A DNA stretch of 64,000 bases from Nesterenkonia xinjiangensis (GTDB lineage Bacteria > Actinomycetota > Actinomycetes > Actinomycetales > Micrococcaceae), in NCBI RefSeq assembly GCF_013410745.1, contig NZ_JACCFY010000001.1:744001-808000 (forward strand), given 5' to 3'. The notes beneath the pieces are model-generated. The model was not told where the DNA came from, did not search any database, and was given only the letters and a program-made list of their open reading frames with translations. The translations under genes and the position numbers were made by a program. Position 1 is the stretch's first letter. Each line of letters starts with the position of its first letter. Positions 42,944 through 54,106 of the stretch are shown here, piece after piece.

Positions 42944-43983
42944 GCATCACGCCGGGCCCGAGGAACATGCTGCTCCGCATCGGCGGAGCCCGCGTCGTGG
43001 CGGCACGCCGCGCCCTCACGACCACAGCCATCCTCTGCGCAGCCTCCGGGCTGCTGCTGATCGGCTCGCTGGCCTGGGGCGACTATCCGCTCAGCGTCAC
43101 CGAGCTGCTCCACGCTTTCGCCGGACAGGAGGACGGACTCACCCGCACCATCGTGATGGAATGGCGCCTCCCCCGCGCTCTGGCCGCCCTGGCCTTCGGC
43201 GCCGCACTGGCCGTCTCCGGCGCGATCTTCCAGACCTTGACGCGCAACCCCCTCGCCAGCCCGGACATCATCGGGCTCTCCCATGGATCCTTCACCGGGA
43301 TGCTGGTGGTCCTGGTGGTGCTCGGAGGCAGCTGGACCGGGCAGCTGGCCGGCGCGCTGCTGGGAGGTCTGGCCGCTGCGGCGATCATCCATCTGCTCGC
43401 CTGGCGAGGCGGTCTGCAGGGGTTCCGGCTGATCGTCGTCGGGATCGGAGTGTCCTCGATGCTCGCCTCGACGAACACCTGGCTGCTGCTGACCGCGGAC
43501 CTCGACACCGCGATGGCAGCCTCCGCTTGGGGCGCAGGGACGCTGAGCCGGCTGCCCCTGCACGCCCTCCCCGCGGCCCTGGCCCTGACACTGATGCTGC
43601 TGGGCCTCGGGCTGCTCGGGGTCCCCGCGCTGCGTCAGCTGAGCCTCGGCGACGACGTCGCCCGCAGCACAGGGCTGCGTGTGGAGAGGGCGCGGCTGCT
43701 GCTCATCGGGGTGGCCGTCGCGCTGATCGCCGTGGTGACCACGATGTGCGGGCCGATCTCCTTCGTCGCGCTGGCCGCACCGCAGATCGCTCGCCGCCTC
43801 GCGGGCACCGCGGAGATCCCCCTGACCACGACCGCCGCCTGCGGGGCGCTCCTCCTGCTGAGCTCTGACGCCGTCGCCCAGCATGTCCTGCCGATGACCA
43901 TCCCAGCAGGCGTGGTCACGGTGGCGCTGGGCGGCGCCTACCTGATCTGGCTGCTCATCCACGAGATCCGAAGGACCCCATGA
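42940..43983 (+). CDS. iron-siderophore ABC permease (FecCD family), second
   Basis: 347 residues. WRLPRALAALAFGAALAVSG, TLTRNPLASPDIIGLSHGS and GPISFVALAAPQIARRLAG are the paralogous signatures of the first permease. The order binding protein, permease, permease, ATPase is that of FepBDGC-type systems. The GTG start overlaps by 4 nt and its stop overlaps the ATPase ATG by 4 nt. Confidence 0.95.
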   Translation: MSITPGPRNMLLRIGGARVVAARRALTTTAILCAASGLLLIGSLAWGDYPLSVTELLHAFAGQEDGLTRTIVMEWRLPRALAALAFGAALAVSGAIFQTLTRNPLASPDIIGLSHGSFTGMLVVLVVLGGSWTGQLAGALLGGLAAAAIIHLLAWRGGLQGFRLIVVGIGVSSMLASTNTWLLLTADLDTAMAASAWGAGTLSRLPLHALPAALALTLMLLGLGLLGVPALRQLSLGDDVARSTGLRVERARLLLIGVAVALIAVVTTMCGPISFVALAAPQIARRLAGTAEIPLTTTAACGALLLLSSDAVAQHVLPMTIPAGVVTVALGGAYLIWLLIHEIRRTP

Positions 43984-44831
43984 CGACTCCCCGCCGCCGG
44001 AACGTCCCGACCGGCCCCGCCTCCCCGGCCGGGGCCGACCCGCTCGTGGCCGACACCGTGACTCTCCAGCCGGGAGATACCCCGGTCTCGTCCGGACTGA
44101 GACTGGAGATCGCCCGAGGCTCGTTCACCGTGATCATCGGCCCCAATGCCTGCGGAAAGTCCACGCTGCTGCGCGCCCTGGCCGGGCTGCTGACCCCCGA
44201 GGAGGGCCGGATCCTGCTTGACGGGTCCGACCTGCGCCGATGGTCCGCGCGGCAGGCGGCCTCCCGGCTGGGCCTGCTGCCGCAGACAGCCACCAGCCCG
44301 GACGGCATCGGCGTCAGCGAGCTCGTCGCCCGAGGTCGGTTCGCACACCAGCGGCTGCTGCGCCAGTGGTCCGCCGACGACCAGCACGCCGTGGACGAGG
44401 CGCTCCGCCTCACCGGCACGGAGCACCTGGCCGCACGCCGAGTCGACGAACTCTCCGGCGGCCAGCGGCAGCGCGTCTGGATCGCCATGGTGCTGGCCCA
44501 GCAGTCGCCGACGATCCTGCTCGACGAACCCACCACCTATCTCGACATCTCCCACCAGCTCGAGGTGCTCAACGTCCTGCACGCCCTGCATCTGCAGGGC
44601 CGGACGATCGTCGTGGTCCTGCACGACCTCAACCAGGCCGCCCGCTATGCCGACCGGCTGGTGGTGATGCGCCAGGGGAAGATTGTGGCCGAAGGAGACC
44701 CCCAGCGGGTGCTGACCACCGAGCTGGTGCGAGAGGTGTTCGAGCTGCCCAACCGCGTGGTGCCGGACCCCGTCACCGGCACCCCTCTGGTGGTGCCCGA
44801 GGATACCCGCGCGGGTGCCCCCGCCCCCTGA
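43980..44831 (+). CDS. iron-siderophore ABC transporter ATPase
   Basis: 283 residues. Walker A is GPNACGKST, the Q loop LGLLPQTATSP, the signature LSGGQRQRVW, Walker B TILLDEPTTYLD, and the switch His is in VVLHDLNQAARYADR. The GKIVAEGDPQRVLTTELVREVF end is typical of FepC/FhuC. It is the last gene of the operon and ends 7 bp from the convergent cyclase gene. Confidence 0.96.
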   Translation: MTTPRRRNVPTGPASPAGADPLVADTVTLQPGDTPVSSGLRLEIARGSFTVIIGPNACGKSTLLRALAGLLTPEEGRILLDGSDLRRWSARQAASRLGLLPQTATSPDGIGVSELVARGRFAHQRLLRQWSADDQHAVDEALRLTGTEHLAARRVDELSGGQRQRVWIAMVLAQQSPTILLDEPTTYLDISHQLEVLNVLHALHLQGRTIVVVLHDLNQAARYADRLVVMRQGKIVAEGDPQRVLTTELVREVFELPNRVVPDPVTGTPLVVPEDTRAGAPAP

Positions 44832-44838
44832 GGAGGGC

Positions 44839-46323
44839 TCAGGAGTTCTCGAGCACGATCCCGGTGCCGCCGGCGCGCAGCAGCATATGCGGCTGGACCT
44901 CCCCGAACCCGCGCACGATCCGCGGCGGCTGCGGGACCAGCAGGTAGTCGTCGTCGGGCTCCAGGGAGCGAGCCGTCACGGAGTCCACGAGGATGGTGCC
45001 GGGGTCTGCGAGCGCGGTGAGCCGTGCGGCCAGGTTGACCGTGGGCCCATAGATGTCACCCATGCGGGAGAGCACCCGGCCCCACACCACCGAGACACGC
45101 GCCTGCGGGAGGACGTCATCGGCAGCGATGCTCTCGGCCAGGGCCAGGGCGATCTCCGCTCCGGCCTCAGGGGTCTCCGCGTTGAACAACACCTCGTCCC
45201 CGACGGTCTTGACCAGCCGGCCGCCGCCGATGGAGATGATCTCCGCACAGGTGGACTCGAAACGTTGCACTGTGTGGGCCAGCGTGCGCTCGTTCATGGT
45301 CCGCGAGAGAGAGGTGTAGGAGACCAGATCCGCGAAGCCGACCGCACGGGCCAGCGGCAGGGGCGAGTCATGCTCGGAGCCGTCCCGACCCAGCGCGGTG
45401 GCCGCCAGACCGGACTCCACGCGTACGGTGAGCCGCTGCAGCGCGGCGGAGAGCTGCCGGCGCCAGGTGTAGCCCATCAGCTGCTGGATCGGTCCGATCA
45501 GCTCGGGAAGGGTCTCCACCACCTGCGTGCGGGCCTTGGCATCGGAGAGTCGCTGGTTGGCGATCTTGTCCTCCACCAGCGCCTCGATCTGCCACACCAC
45601 CATGCGATCGGTCATCTGCCCCACGGACCGGGTCAGGGAGATCGCCGTCTCCTCGTTGAGATGTCCTTCACGGACCAGGTCGATCATCGTGGACAGAGCT
45701 TCGACGTCGGCGTCGGTGAAGGCCTTGACGTCGTCATCCAGGTTGGGGAATCCCAGGGCGCGCCACAGCCTGCGGGCCGCATGGGTGGAGACCCCGAGCT
45801 CGGCGGCCATCTCCCGATAGGTCAGGGTCCGCTCGGCGCCGAGCAGACGATGCTCCAGATCCCGGATGTTGCGGTGCCAGCCCTGCTGCTCGACCGTGGG
45901 GATCGGGATGGCGGCCGTCTCGGGGGCACGCTCCCACTCGGGGTATTCGGCGTCACCGAGACCCTCCGGAGTCTCGTCATCGGCAGGGACCTGCTCAGCC
46001 TGCTCAGCTTGGCCGGTCTGCTGCGCCTCCTGCGGGGTCGCCGCCGTCGGGGCACCCGCGTCGAGGCGATCGCCCAGGTCCACGTTCTGCGGAGTGGGCG
46101 CGGTCGGGGGCGGACCAGCAGGCCTTGTGGCGGTGGGGCGGGGCAGGGTGATCTCACCGGTGTGGAGGCTGGGTGTCGTCGTCGGCCGTGGGGAGGGGAA
46201 GTCAGACCAGTCCGAGCGCGCCGCGGAGAGCTCATCGGCGGAGTAGGGGGCGGCATCTTCGCCGGTGCTCTCGCTGGGAGCCTCGACCCCCGCGCGGGTC
46301 CCTTCACCGTGCTGCTCAACCAT
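44839..46323 (-). CDS. class III adenylate cyclase with Rv1264-type regulatory domain
   Basis: 494 residues. A disordered Pro/Thr/Glu-rich N-terminus (to about 155) is followed by a helical domain with a helix-turn-helix-like part (ERTLTYREMAAELGVSTHAA) and VKAFTDADVEALSTMIDLVR, matching the pH-responsive inhibitory domain of mycobacterial Rv1264. The cyclase domain has both metal aspartates (GFADLVSYTSL; VKTVGDEVLF), the purine-selecting Lys in GGRLVK, and the transition-state Asn and Arg in YGPTVNLAARL. All catalytic residues are therefore kept and cAMP production is expected. It starts 3 nt after the PH-domain gene. Confidence 0.93.
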   Translation of the reverse strand: MVEQHGEGTRAGVEAPSESTGEDAAPYSADELSAARSDWSDFPSPRPTTTPSLHTGEITLPRPTATRPAGPPPTAPTPQNVDLGDRLDAGAPTAATPQEAQQTGQAEQAEQVPADDETPEGLGDAEYPEWERAPETAAIPIPTVEQQGWHRNIRDLEHRLLGAERTLTYREMAAELGVSTHAARRLWRALGFPNLDDDVKAFTDADVEALSTMIDLVREGHLNEETAISLTRSVGQMTDRMVVWQIEALVEDKIANQRLSDAKARTQVVETLPELIGPIQQLMGYTWRRQLSAALQRLTVRVESGLAATALGRDGSEHDSPLPLARAVGFADLVSYTSLSRTMNERTLAHTVQRFESTCAEIISIGGGRLVKTVGDEVLFNAETPEAGAEIALALAESIAADDVLPQARVSVVWGRVLSRMGDIYGPTVNLAARLTALADPGTILVDSVTARSLEPDDDYLLVPQPPRIVRGFGEVQPHMLLRAGGTGIVLENS

Positions 46324-46326
46324 GCC

Positions 46327-46923
46327 TCACACCGTCCGTCCTGCCGAATGGCCGAAGTTCTCCGGCCCGCGCGGAGCCTGCATGCCGGGCTGCTGGGAGT
46401 ACTGCCGGGCCACGGCCTGCCGGTAGGCCGCCAGCTCCTCGGCCATGACCGTGTGGAGATGCTCGACGTCGGGCATGTCCTCCAGCACGGTGCGCTGCTG
46501 CTGTCCATAGGCCCCGTGGATGAGCACCAGGTCCCCGGCCAGCTGCATGGACTGCACCCTCGACTGCTTGAGCTGCACCTCGGACATCAGCCCGAGCGGC
46601 ACCACGACCGGTTGGGGTGCGCCGAGCAGGTTCTTCTGCACCACGCGCAGGGTCGTCAGATAGGTGAGTCGCACCGCCCAGCGCAGCACCGGGCGGAGAG
46701 TCCCGAGCACCAGCCACAGTCCGCCGGCCACCCAGATCAGGAAGACCCCGATGTGGCTGTAATAGCGGATGAACTCAGGCTGGGATCCGCGGGAGACGTA
46801 GCCGAGCAGGAAGCTGATCACCGTCACGGCCAGGAGGAGGTTCAGCAACGCAGGGATCAGGGCGCGATGGTGGGCGCGGGTGCGCACGACGACCTGTTCG
46901 CCGTCCACGAGCTTCAGCTTCAT
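46327..46923 (-). CDS. PH-domain (YdbS-like) membrane protein
   Basis: 198 residues. Two membrane helices (ALIPALLNLLLAVTVISFLL and VFLIWVAGGLWLVLGTL) precede a bacterial PH domain: RLTYLTTLRVVQKNLLG, then VPLGLMSEVQLKQSRVQSM. The C-terminus is polar with Gln/Pro/His. It is immediately followed by the adenylate cyclase gene with a 3-nt gap, so the two are co-expressed. A TAGACT at 46993-47000 (minus strand) may be their promoter. Confidence 0.85.
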   Translation of the reverse strand: MKLKLVDGEQVVVRTRAHHRALIPALLNLLLAVTVISFLLGYVSRGSQPEFIRYYSHIGVFLIWVAGGLWLVLGTLRPVLRWAVRLTYLTTLRVVQKNLLGAPQPVVVPLGLMSEVQLKQSRVQSMQLAGDLVLIHGAYGQQQRTVLEDMPDVEHLHTVMAEELAAYRQAVARQYSQQPGMQAPRGPENFGHSAGRTV

Positions 46924-47008
46924 CGTGAGCCCTCGTCCTCCGCTCTGATCAGGTCAGACACCGGCCAGCAGGGGTTGGGCCGGGCACCGGGCCAGTCTAC
47001 CTGCGGGC

Positions 47009-48091
47009 TCAGCCATCGGCCCGTCGCAGGTGGACCACGTCTCCGGCGGAGAATCCGCGGCGTCGTTCCGCGGCAGGGCCGGGAGCCGGCAGCCAAGGCT
47101 CCTCGGCGCCGGAGCGGCGGTGGGTGACCTCCACCAGCAGCGAGCCGTCCTGCTCGAGCCCGACCGCGACGCCGCGCGCAGCGCTCCCGCCGGGCAGCTC
47201 CACCCGGACCTCCTGGCCGAGCGTGTCCATGGCCCGGCGGATGCGCTCACCCAGGTCGCTGTCCCGGATGCCGGATCCGGAGGCGGCCGTGCGCTCCAGC
47301 TCCGCGAGGTTCGCGGCGAGGCGTTCCAGCAGCCCGACGAGCACCTCGGTGCGCAGCCCGGTGATCAGGTCGGTCTTCTGCTGTGCTCCCGGCACGCGCT
47401 CAGCAGAGCCGTCCTCCCCGAGGCGGCGCAGTTCAAGGAGGACGGAGGTCGAAGTCGAGGTGGGCAGGTCCCGAGCCTGCAGCAGCACGTTGACCCCCAC
47501 ACCGAGCACCACGGTGATCCCTCCTCGGGAACCGGCAGGAACCGGAGCCAGCACCGAGAGGATCCCGGAGATCTTGCGCCCCGCGACGTGGACGTCGTTG
47601 GGCCACTTCAGTCGAGCCGGGATCCCGTGCCCGCCGCGCAGCGCCTCCACCAGGCTGAGCCCAGCGACCAGGGAGATCCAGGGCAGCTGGCGGGTGGGGT
47701 CGACGCCGTCCCGTCCAGGACGCAGCACCACGGAGGTGGACAATGAGGTGCGCGGCGGGGAGCTCCAGCCCCGACCGAGCCGACCGGTGGCACCGGTCTG
47801 CTCCTCTGCGGTGAGCACAGAGAGGTGGGGCCATGTCTCGGTGAATCCGGGCTCCCCGGCGGCCCGGGTGAGCTGGAGGTTGGTGGAGTCCACGGTGTCG
47901 AGCACCCGCAGCTGGGAGTAGGGCCCGGCGCTGACCAGCTCCTCGCGCAGCCGCGCAGTGTCGAGGGGCCCAGCGTCGAGGGGCCCAGTGTCGAAGGGCC
48001 CGGTGTCGAGGGGGCGTGCACCGGCGGGTGCCGCCGCCGTCGGGCTGCCTCCAGCGCCCTGATCATGGTCCTGCCCGCTGCCGTCTCCCAC
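47009..48091 (-). CDS. birA: biotin--[acetyl-CoA-carboxylase] ligase
   Basis: 360 residues; attaches biotin to the carboxylase subunit through biotinyl-AMP. RVLDTVDSTNLQLTRAA, EEQTGATGRLGRGWSSPPRT (the biotinyl-AMP loop, with LGRGWS), RLKWPNDVHVAGRKISGIL and the C-terminal capping domain (DTLGQEVRVELPGG) are present. There is no N-terminal helix-turn-helix, so it is not a repressor. The N-terminus (residues 25-45) is a fourfold 5-residue repeat. The GTG at 48091 is the only start upstream of that repeat that I can support. It lies close to accD-accE-accA3, its likely target. Confidence 0.93.
   Translation of the reverse strand: MGDGSGQDHDQGAGGSPTAAAPAGARPLDTGPFDTGPLDAGPLDTARLREELVSAGPYSQLRVLDTVDSTNLQLTRAAGEPGFTETWPHLSVLTAEEQTGATGRLGRGWSSPPRTSLSTSVVLRPGRDGVDPTRQLPWISLVAGLSLVEALRGGHGIPARLKWPNDVHVAGRKISGILSVLAPVPAGSRGGITVVLGVGVNVLLQARDLPTSTSTSVLLELRRLGEDGSAERVPGAQQKTDLITGLRTEVLVGLLERLAANLAELERTAASGSGIRDSDLGERIRRAMDTLGQEVRVELPGGSAARGVAVGLEQDGSLLVEVTHRRSGAEEPWLPAPGPAAERRRGFSAGDVVHLRRADG
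47958..48017. repeat. 15-bp tandem repeat in birA, four units
   Basis: Units of GTGTCGAGGGGCCCA at 47958, 47973, 47988 and 48003, with small differences. They encode (L/F)D(T/A)GP repeats near the BirA N-terminus. In-frame length; a candidate for strain variation. Confidence 0.85.
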
Positions 48092-48142
48092 TCCGCTCCT
48101 CCCGATGATCCTGCGCCACCCTGATGCCCGGAAGATCGCCCC

Positions 48143-49069
48143 TCAGAGGAAGATGTCCGGGATCAGCTCGCGCCCGTGCTCCACAGCGTAGTCGGAGAGG
48201 TCCTCCACCCCCGCGGCGGCGAGCACCTGCTCATCGGTGAGGAACTCCCCGCTGCGCCGTCCGGCCGCACCCGAGAGCAGGGCCAGTGCCGCGTGGGCGA
48301 CGACGGCGGGGGTCCGCGCCGCGCGGACCATCTCCTCGCCGCCGGGCATGGCACGGATGGCGGCGGTGTCGATGAGCGTGGCGGGCCACAGCGAGTTCAC
48401 ATCCACCCCTGTCCCGGAGAGTTCCTGGGAGAGCCCCAGAGTGGTCATCGACATCCCGTACTTGGCCATCGTGTAACCCAGATGACGGCCGAACCACTGC
48501 GGATCCAGGCGACCCTCGGCGTCGGTCAGCGGCGGCGACAGGGTCAGGACCTGCGCGTGCCGTCCCGCGGCGGCGGCCTCACGCAGATGCGGCATGGCGG
48601 TCTTGGAGAGGTGGAAGGTGCCCCGGACGTTGATGTCGTGCATCAGGTCGTAGCGCTTCATGTCCAACGCCTCGATGGTGGAGAGATCGATCGCCGAGGC
48701 GTTGTTGATGATGATGTCCACGCCGCCGAACTCCGCCTCGGTGGTCTCCACGGCACGGACGACGTCGGCGTCCTCCCGCAGGTCCCCGACGATCGCCAGT
48801 CCACGGCCTCCTGCGGCCTCGACGTCGGAGACCGCCGAATGCACGGTCCCGGCGAGCTTGGGATGCGGGGTGTCGGTCTTGGCGAGCATGGCGATGTGTG
48901 CACCTCGGCCGGCCAGGGCGACGGCGATGGCGTGACCGATGCCCCGGCTGCCGCCGGACATCAGCACGCGGGCGCCGTCCAGGTCTCGGTCGCCGAGGAT
49001 CTCAGCGGGGATCCCGGTGAGGGCGTCTGCGGGGGCGTCTGCGGGAGTGGATGCTGCGGACTCAGTCAT
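48143..49069 (-). CDS. short-chain dehydrogenase (HSDL2-like)
   Basis: 308 residues with a Rossmann fold: VLMSGGSRGIGHAIAVAL (cofactor loop), INNASAIDL, and the catalytic YTMAK with an upstream Ser in VLTLSPP. The DIIINNASAIDLSTIEALDM and SLWPATLIDTAAIRAMPGG stretches are typical of hydroxysteroid-dehydrogenase-like proteins 2, which act on acyl or lipid substrates. The ATG at 49069 sits 7 nt after TAGAAT, so it is probably leaderless. It is divergent from accD and could share a lipid role. Confidence 0.88.
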   Translation of the reverse strand: MTESAASTPADAPADALTGIPAEILGDRDLDGARVLMSGGSRGIGHAIAVALAGRGAHIAMLAKTDTPHPKLAGTVHSAVSDVEAAGGRGLAIVGDLREDADVVRAVETTEAEFGGVDIIINNASAIDLSTIEALDMKRYDLMHDINVRGTFHLSKTAMPHLREAAAAGRHAQVLTLSPPLTDAEGRLDPQWFGRHLGYTMAKYGMSMTTLGLSQELSGTGVDVNSLWPATLIDTAAIRAMPGGEEMVRAARTPAVVAHAALALLSGAAGRRSGEFLTDEQVLAAAGVEDLSDYAVEHGRELIPDIFL

Positions 49070-49076
49070 GCCCCCA

Positions 49077-49082
49077 ATTCTA
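49077..49082 (-). promoter_or_regulatory. -10 box of a leaderless SDR transcript
   Basis: TAGAAT on the minus strand, ending 7 nt before the ATG at 49069. The transcription start would fall at or next to the start codon. Confidence 0.5.
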
Positions 49083-49142
49083 CTCATGGGTAACCCTCAT
49101 ATGTCACCTGCGTCACACTCGCGTTCCGCCCCGGGCCCAGCC

Positions 49143-49210
49143 TTGTAGGGTTCCTACAGCCGTCGGCCGACCTGAGCGGGCTAGACTGGCCGCTGGATTG
49201 TAGAGTTCCT
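49143..49210. promoter_or_regulatory. candidate operator pair upstream of accD
   Basis: TTGTAGGGTTCCT (49143-49155) recurs as TTGTAGAGTTCCT (49198-49210), 55 bp apart. The first copy also forms the palindrome TGTAGG-GTT-CCTACA (49144-49158). A TAGACT (49182-49187) that could be the accD -10 lies between them. The arrangement suggests a regulator binding on both sides of the promoter; the protein is unknown. Confidence 0.5.
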
Positions 49211-49300
49211 GAAGGATCCGGCAGCGACGCGACCGCGCACCAGCGCACCCTGTGACGCTGCCGTCCGCCGACCGCCGGAGAAAAGGGTTCCCCACGGACG

Positions 49301-50950
<1,650 letters not shown>

Positions 50951-50996
50951 ACGGGCGGAGCGCACAGGCATCGACGTCGCGGAAGGAGACCCGAGC

Positions 50997-51260
50997 ATGA
51001 CGGTCGTCCCAGAGGACCCCGGCAGCGAAGAACCGGTGCAGGAGCAGGCTGTCCTGCAGGTCGGCGGCACCCCGCTGAGCATCGAGGAGCTCGCCGCGGT
51101 CACCGCCGTCATCGGGCGGCTGGCCACTGCGGAGCCGGTGGCCGACGTCAGCGCCGGCACCACCGGCCCGCGCGACCGCACCCTGCAGCGCCGCCGCCAC
51201 CTGGGTCTGTGGGGCCGCCCGGGCACAGACTCCTGGCAGCACGCGGCAGGACTGAGGTGA
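50997..51260 (+). CDS. acyl-CoA carboxylase epsilon subunit
   Basis: 87 residues, too small to be obvious by itself. LQVGGTPLSIEELAAVTAVI in the middle, a Gly/Arg-rich linker and the terminal WGRPGTDSWQHAAGLR are the hallmarks of AccE-like epsilon proteins found only in actinobacteria, where they stabilise the biotin and carboxyltransferase subunits. GGAAGGAG precedes the ATG. It lies between accD and maf. Confidence 0.88.
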   Translation: MTVVPEDPGSEEPVQEQAVLQVGGTPLSIEELAAVTAVIGRLATAEPVADVSAGTTGPRDRTLQRRRHLGLWGRPGTDSWQHAAGLR

Positions 51261-51264
51261 CCCG

Positions 51265-51972
51265 ATGAGCAGCGCACATCGTGACCGAGCGCCCCGGCTG
51301 ATCCTCGCCTCCGCCTCCCCGAGCCGCCGCCAGATCCTCGAGGCGGCCGGCCTCGACTTCGAGGTGGTCGTCTCCGAAGTGGACGAACCCGCCGTCGTCG
51401 CCTCCGCCGTGGAGGCCCTGGGGCCGCTCTCCCCCGCCGAGGAGGCCCTGCTGCTGGCCCGCACCAAGGCCGAAGATGTCGCCTCCCGGGGCGCGGCCCG
51501 CGGCGCCCTGGTGCTGGGCTGCGATTCGGTCTTCGAGCTCGACGGCGTGGCCTACGGCAAGCCCTATGAGATCGAGGTCGCCGTGGAGCGCTGGCGGCAG
51601 ATGCGCGGGTCCACCGGCACACTGCACACCGGCCACTGGCTGGTCGACGCCGCGAGCGCCACCCGCACCACCGGCTCCAGCTGGCTGGGGCAGCAGCCCG
51701 GCCATGACGGAGAGCTGCAGGCCGCAGGAGAGACGGTCTCCACCCGCATCACCTTCGGCCGCCCCACCGATGAGCAGATCCGCACCTATGCGGAGTCCGG
51801 AGAGCCCCTGAACTGCGCCGGCGCCTTCACTCTGGAGGGTGCGGCGGCGGAGTTCATCGAGCACGTCGACGGCGACCGGGAATCGGTCATCGGCGTCTCA
51901 CCCGCCGCGCTGGCCCGGCTCCGTGCCCAGCTGGAGAACGGGCCGGTCCCCCAGCCCGGATCCAGCAGCTGA
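51265..51972 (+). CDS. maf: Maf-family nucleoside triphosphate pyrophosphatase
   Basis: 235 residues. [21 protein letters not shown] is the Maf signature (SxSPRR loop), with [15 protein letters not shown] later. These proteins hydrolyse non-canonical or canonical nucleotides to monophosphates and have been linked to septum formation. The C-terminus ([18 protein letters not shown]) is complete. It begins 4 nt after accE and is followed 46 nt later by the biotin carboxylase gene. This order is common in actinobacteria. Confidence 0.92.
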   Translation: MSSAHRDRAPRLILASASPSRRQILEAAGLDFEVVVSEVDEPAVVASAVEALGPLSPAEEALLLARTKAEDVASRGAARGALVLGCDSVFELDGVAYGKPYEIEVAVERWRQMRGSTGTLHTGHWLVDAASATRTTGSSWLGQQPGHDGELQAAGETVSTRITFGRPTDEQIRTYAESGEPLNCAGAFTLEGAAAEFIEHVDGDRESVIGVSPAALARLRAQLENGPVPQPGSSS

Positions 51973-52018
51973 AGTTTTTGCCGCGTCCACCCCGACTACC
52001 AGGAGTGCAGAAGAGACC

Positions 52019-53824
52019 ATGACCGAGTTCAGCAAGGTGCTGATCGCCAACCGCGGCGAGATCGCGGTCCGCGTGATCCGTGCGGCCCGCGACGAGGGGC
52101 TGTCCACTGTGGCCGTCTATGCCGATCCGGACCGCGACGCCATGCACGTCACCATGGCCGACGAGGCCTACTCCCTCGGCGGGGCCACGGCCGCGGACAG
52201 CTACCTGGTGGTCGAGAAGCTCCTGGAGGCCGCCCGCGCCACCGGCGCCGACGCCGTCCACCCCGGCTACGGGTTCCTCTCCGAGAATGCCGACTTCGCC
52301 CGCGCCGTCACCCGGGCCGGGCTGACCTGGATCGGACCCACCCCGGAGGCGATCGAGACCCTCGGCGACAAGGTCTCCGCCCGGCAGCTGGCCGAGAAGG
52401 TGGGCGCACCGATGGCACCCGGCACCAAGGAACCGGTGAAGTCCGCCAAGGAGGTCATCAAGTTCGCAGACAAGCAGGGGCTGCCCATCGCGATCAAGGC
52501 CGCCCACGGCGGCGGCGGACGCGGCATCAAGGTGGTCCGCGAGCACGAGGAGATCGTGGAGCTCTACGACTCCGCCGTGCGTGAGGCCACCGCCGCCTTC
52601 GGCCGCGGAGAGTGCTTCATCGAGCGGTTCCTGGACGCCCCGCGCCACGTGGAGACCCAGTGCCTGGCCGATGAGCACGGCAACGTCGTGGTCGTCTCCA
52701 CACGTGACTGCTCCCTGCAGCGCCGCAACCAGAAGCTGGTCGAGGAGGCCCCGGCCCCATTCCTGAACCGCCAGCAGAACCGGCAGCTCTACCGAGCATC
52801 CAAGGCGATCCTGCGCGAGGCGGGCTACACCGGTGCCGGCACCTGCGAGTTCCTGGTGGGCCGGGACGGCACAATCAGCTTCCTGGAGGTCAACACCCGC
52901 CTGCAGGTGGAGCATCCTGTCTCCGAGGAGGTCACCGGCATCGACCTGGTCCGTGAGCAGTTCCGGATCGCCCGCGGCGAGCGGCTGGGCTACGACGACC
53001 CGGAGATCCGCGGTCACAGCATCGAGTTCCGCATCAACGGTGAGGACGCCGGTCGCAACTTCATGCCCGCCCCGGGCAAGCTCGAGCGCTTCGACCTGCC
53101 CACCGGGCCCGGTGTGCGCGTCGACTCCGGAGTGCGTGCCGGCGAGACCATCTCGGGGGCCTTCGACTCCATGGTCGCCAAGCTCATCGTCACCGGCGCC
53201 ACCCGCGCCCAGGCCGTCCAGCGTGCGCGTCGGGCGCTGGCGGAGATGACCATCGAGGGCATGCCCACCGTGCTGCCCTTCCACCGCCGGGTCCTCGAGG
53301 ACCCGGCCTTCGTCCCGGAGCTCGCGGCCGAGGAGGGCGGGCACGGACACCGGAGGGCGCCGGCGTCGTTCTCCGTGCACACCCGGTGGATCGAGACCGA
53401 GTTCGACAACACGATCCCTCCGTACAATCCGCTCTCCGCCCACGCCGACCCGGATCACGAGGAGGAACGTGCCTCGGTGGTCATGGAGGTCAACGGCAAG
53501 CGGGTGACCGTCGGCCTGCCGGCGTCGCTGGCCGCCGGGAAGCTCGCCACCCAGGCGGGCAGAAAGCGACGGCGCAAGTCGCGCAGCACCGCGGCCGCCG
53601 GAGCCTCCGGTGACCAGCTCACCTCGCCCATGCAGGGCACCATCGTGAAGGTGCAGGCCAAGAACGGGGACAAGGTCGCCGAAGGCGACCTGATCCTGGT
53701 CCTCGAGGCCATGAAGATGGAGCAGCCGCTGACGGCCCATAAGGCCGGCAAGATCAAGGGGCTCAAGGCCGAGCCGGGCGCCTCCGTCGGTGCCGGGGAG
53801 GTCCTGGCCACGATCGAGGGCTGA
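52019..53824 (+). CDS. acyl-CoA carboxylase biotin carboxylase/biotin carrier (alpha) subunit
   Basis: 601 residues of the AccA3 type. The biotin carboxylase part runs from [18 protein letters not shown] through [14 protein letters not shown], the ATP-grasp glycine loop [13 protein letters not shown], and [20 protein letters not shown]. The C-terminal biotinyl domain carries the target Lys in [11 protein letters not shown]. The ATG at 52019 is preceded by AGGAG about 15 nt upstream and a weaker AGAGA nearer. With accD, accE and birA near by, this is a complete acyl-CoA carboxylase locus. Confidence 0.96.
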   Translation: MTEFSKVLIANRGEIAVRVIRAARDEGLSTVAVYADPDRDAMHVTMADEAYSLGGATAADSYLVVEKLLEAARATGADAVHPGYGFLSENADFARAVTRAGLTWIGPTPEAIETLGDKVSARQLAEKVGAPMAPGTKEPVKSAKEVIKFADKQGLPIAIKAAHGGGGRGIKVVREHEEIVELYDSAVREATAAFGRGECFIERFLDAPRHVETQCLADEHGNVVVVSTRDCSLQRRNQKLVEEAPAPFLNRQQNRQLYRASKAILREAGYTGAGTCEFLVGRDGTISFLEVNTRLQVEHPVSEEVTGIDLVREQFRIARGERLGYDDPEIRGHSIEFRINGEDAGRNFMPAPGKLERFDLPTGPGVRVDSGVRAGETISGAFDSMVAKLIVTGATRAQAVQRARRALAEMTIEGMPTVLPFHRRVLEDPAFVPELAAEEGGHGHRRAPASFSVHTRWIETEFDNTIPPYNPLSAHADPDHEEERASVVMEVNGKRVTVGLPASLAAGKLATQAGRKRRRKSRSTAAAGASGDQLTSPMQGTIVKVQAKNGDKVAEGDLILVLEAMKMEQPLTAHKAGKIKGLKAEPGASVGAGEVLATIEG

Positions 53825-54106
53825 GCACGGCGCCTCATCCCGTTGACTCCGGAGGGATTGTCGCTAGACGTCGCGTCAGCGCGTGTGTTCCGACCGTTCC
53901 TCCGGGGTGGCGCTGTCTCTGGTCTGGGCAGGGCGGGGCGTGGTCTCCACGTCTCGCGCAAGCTCTCCGAGGATCGGAGACACTGACCTCGACAGGTTCA
54001 GCCACAAGTCAGACGCTGTCGAGTCGACGTGCATTTTCCGGGACAAGTCTTGTGACAGGAACATTCCCGCTTGATGCCTGTGTCGACACGAGAGGAGCTC
54101 CGGCTC

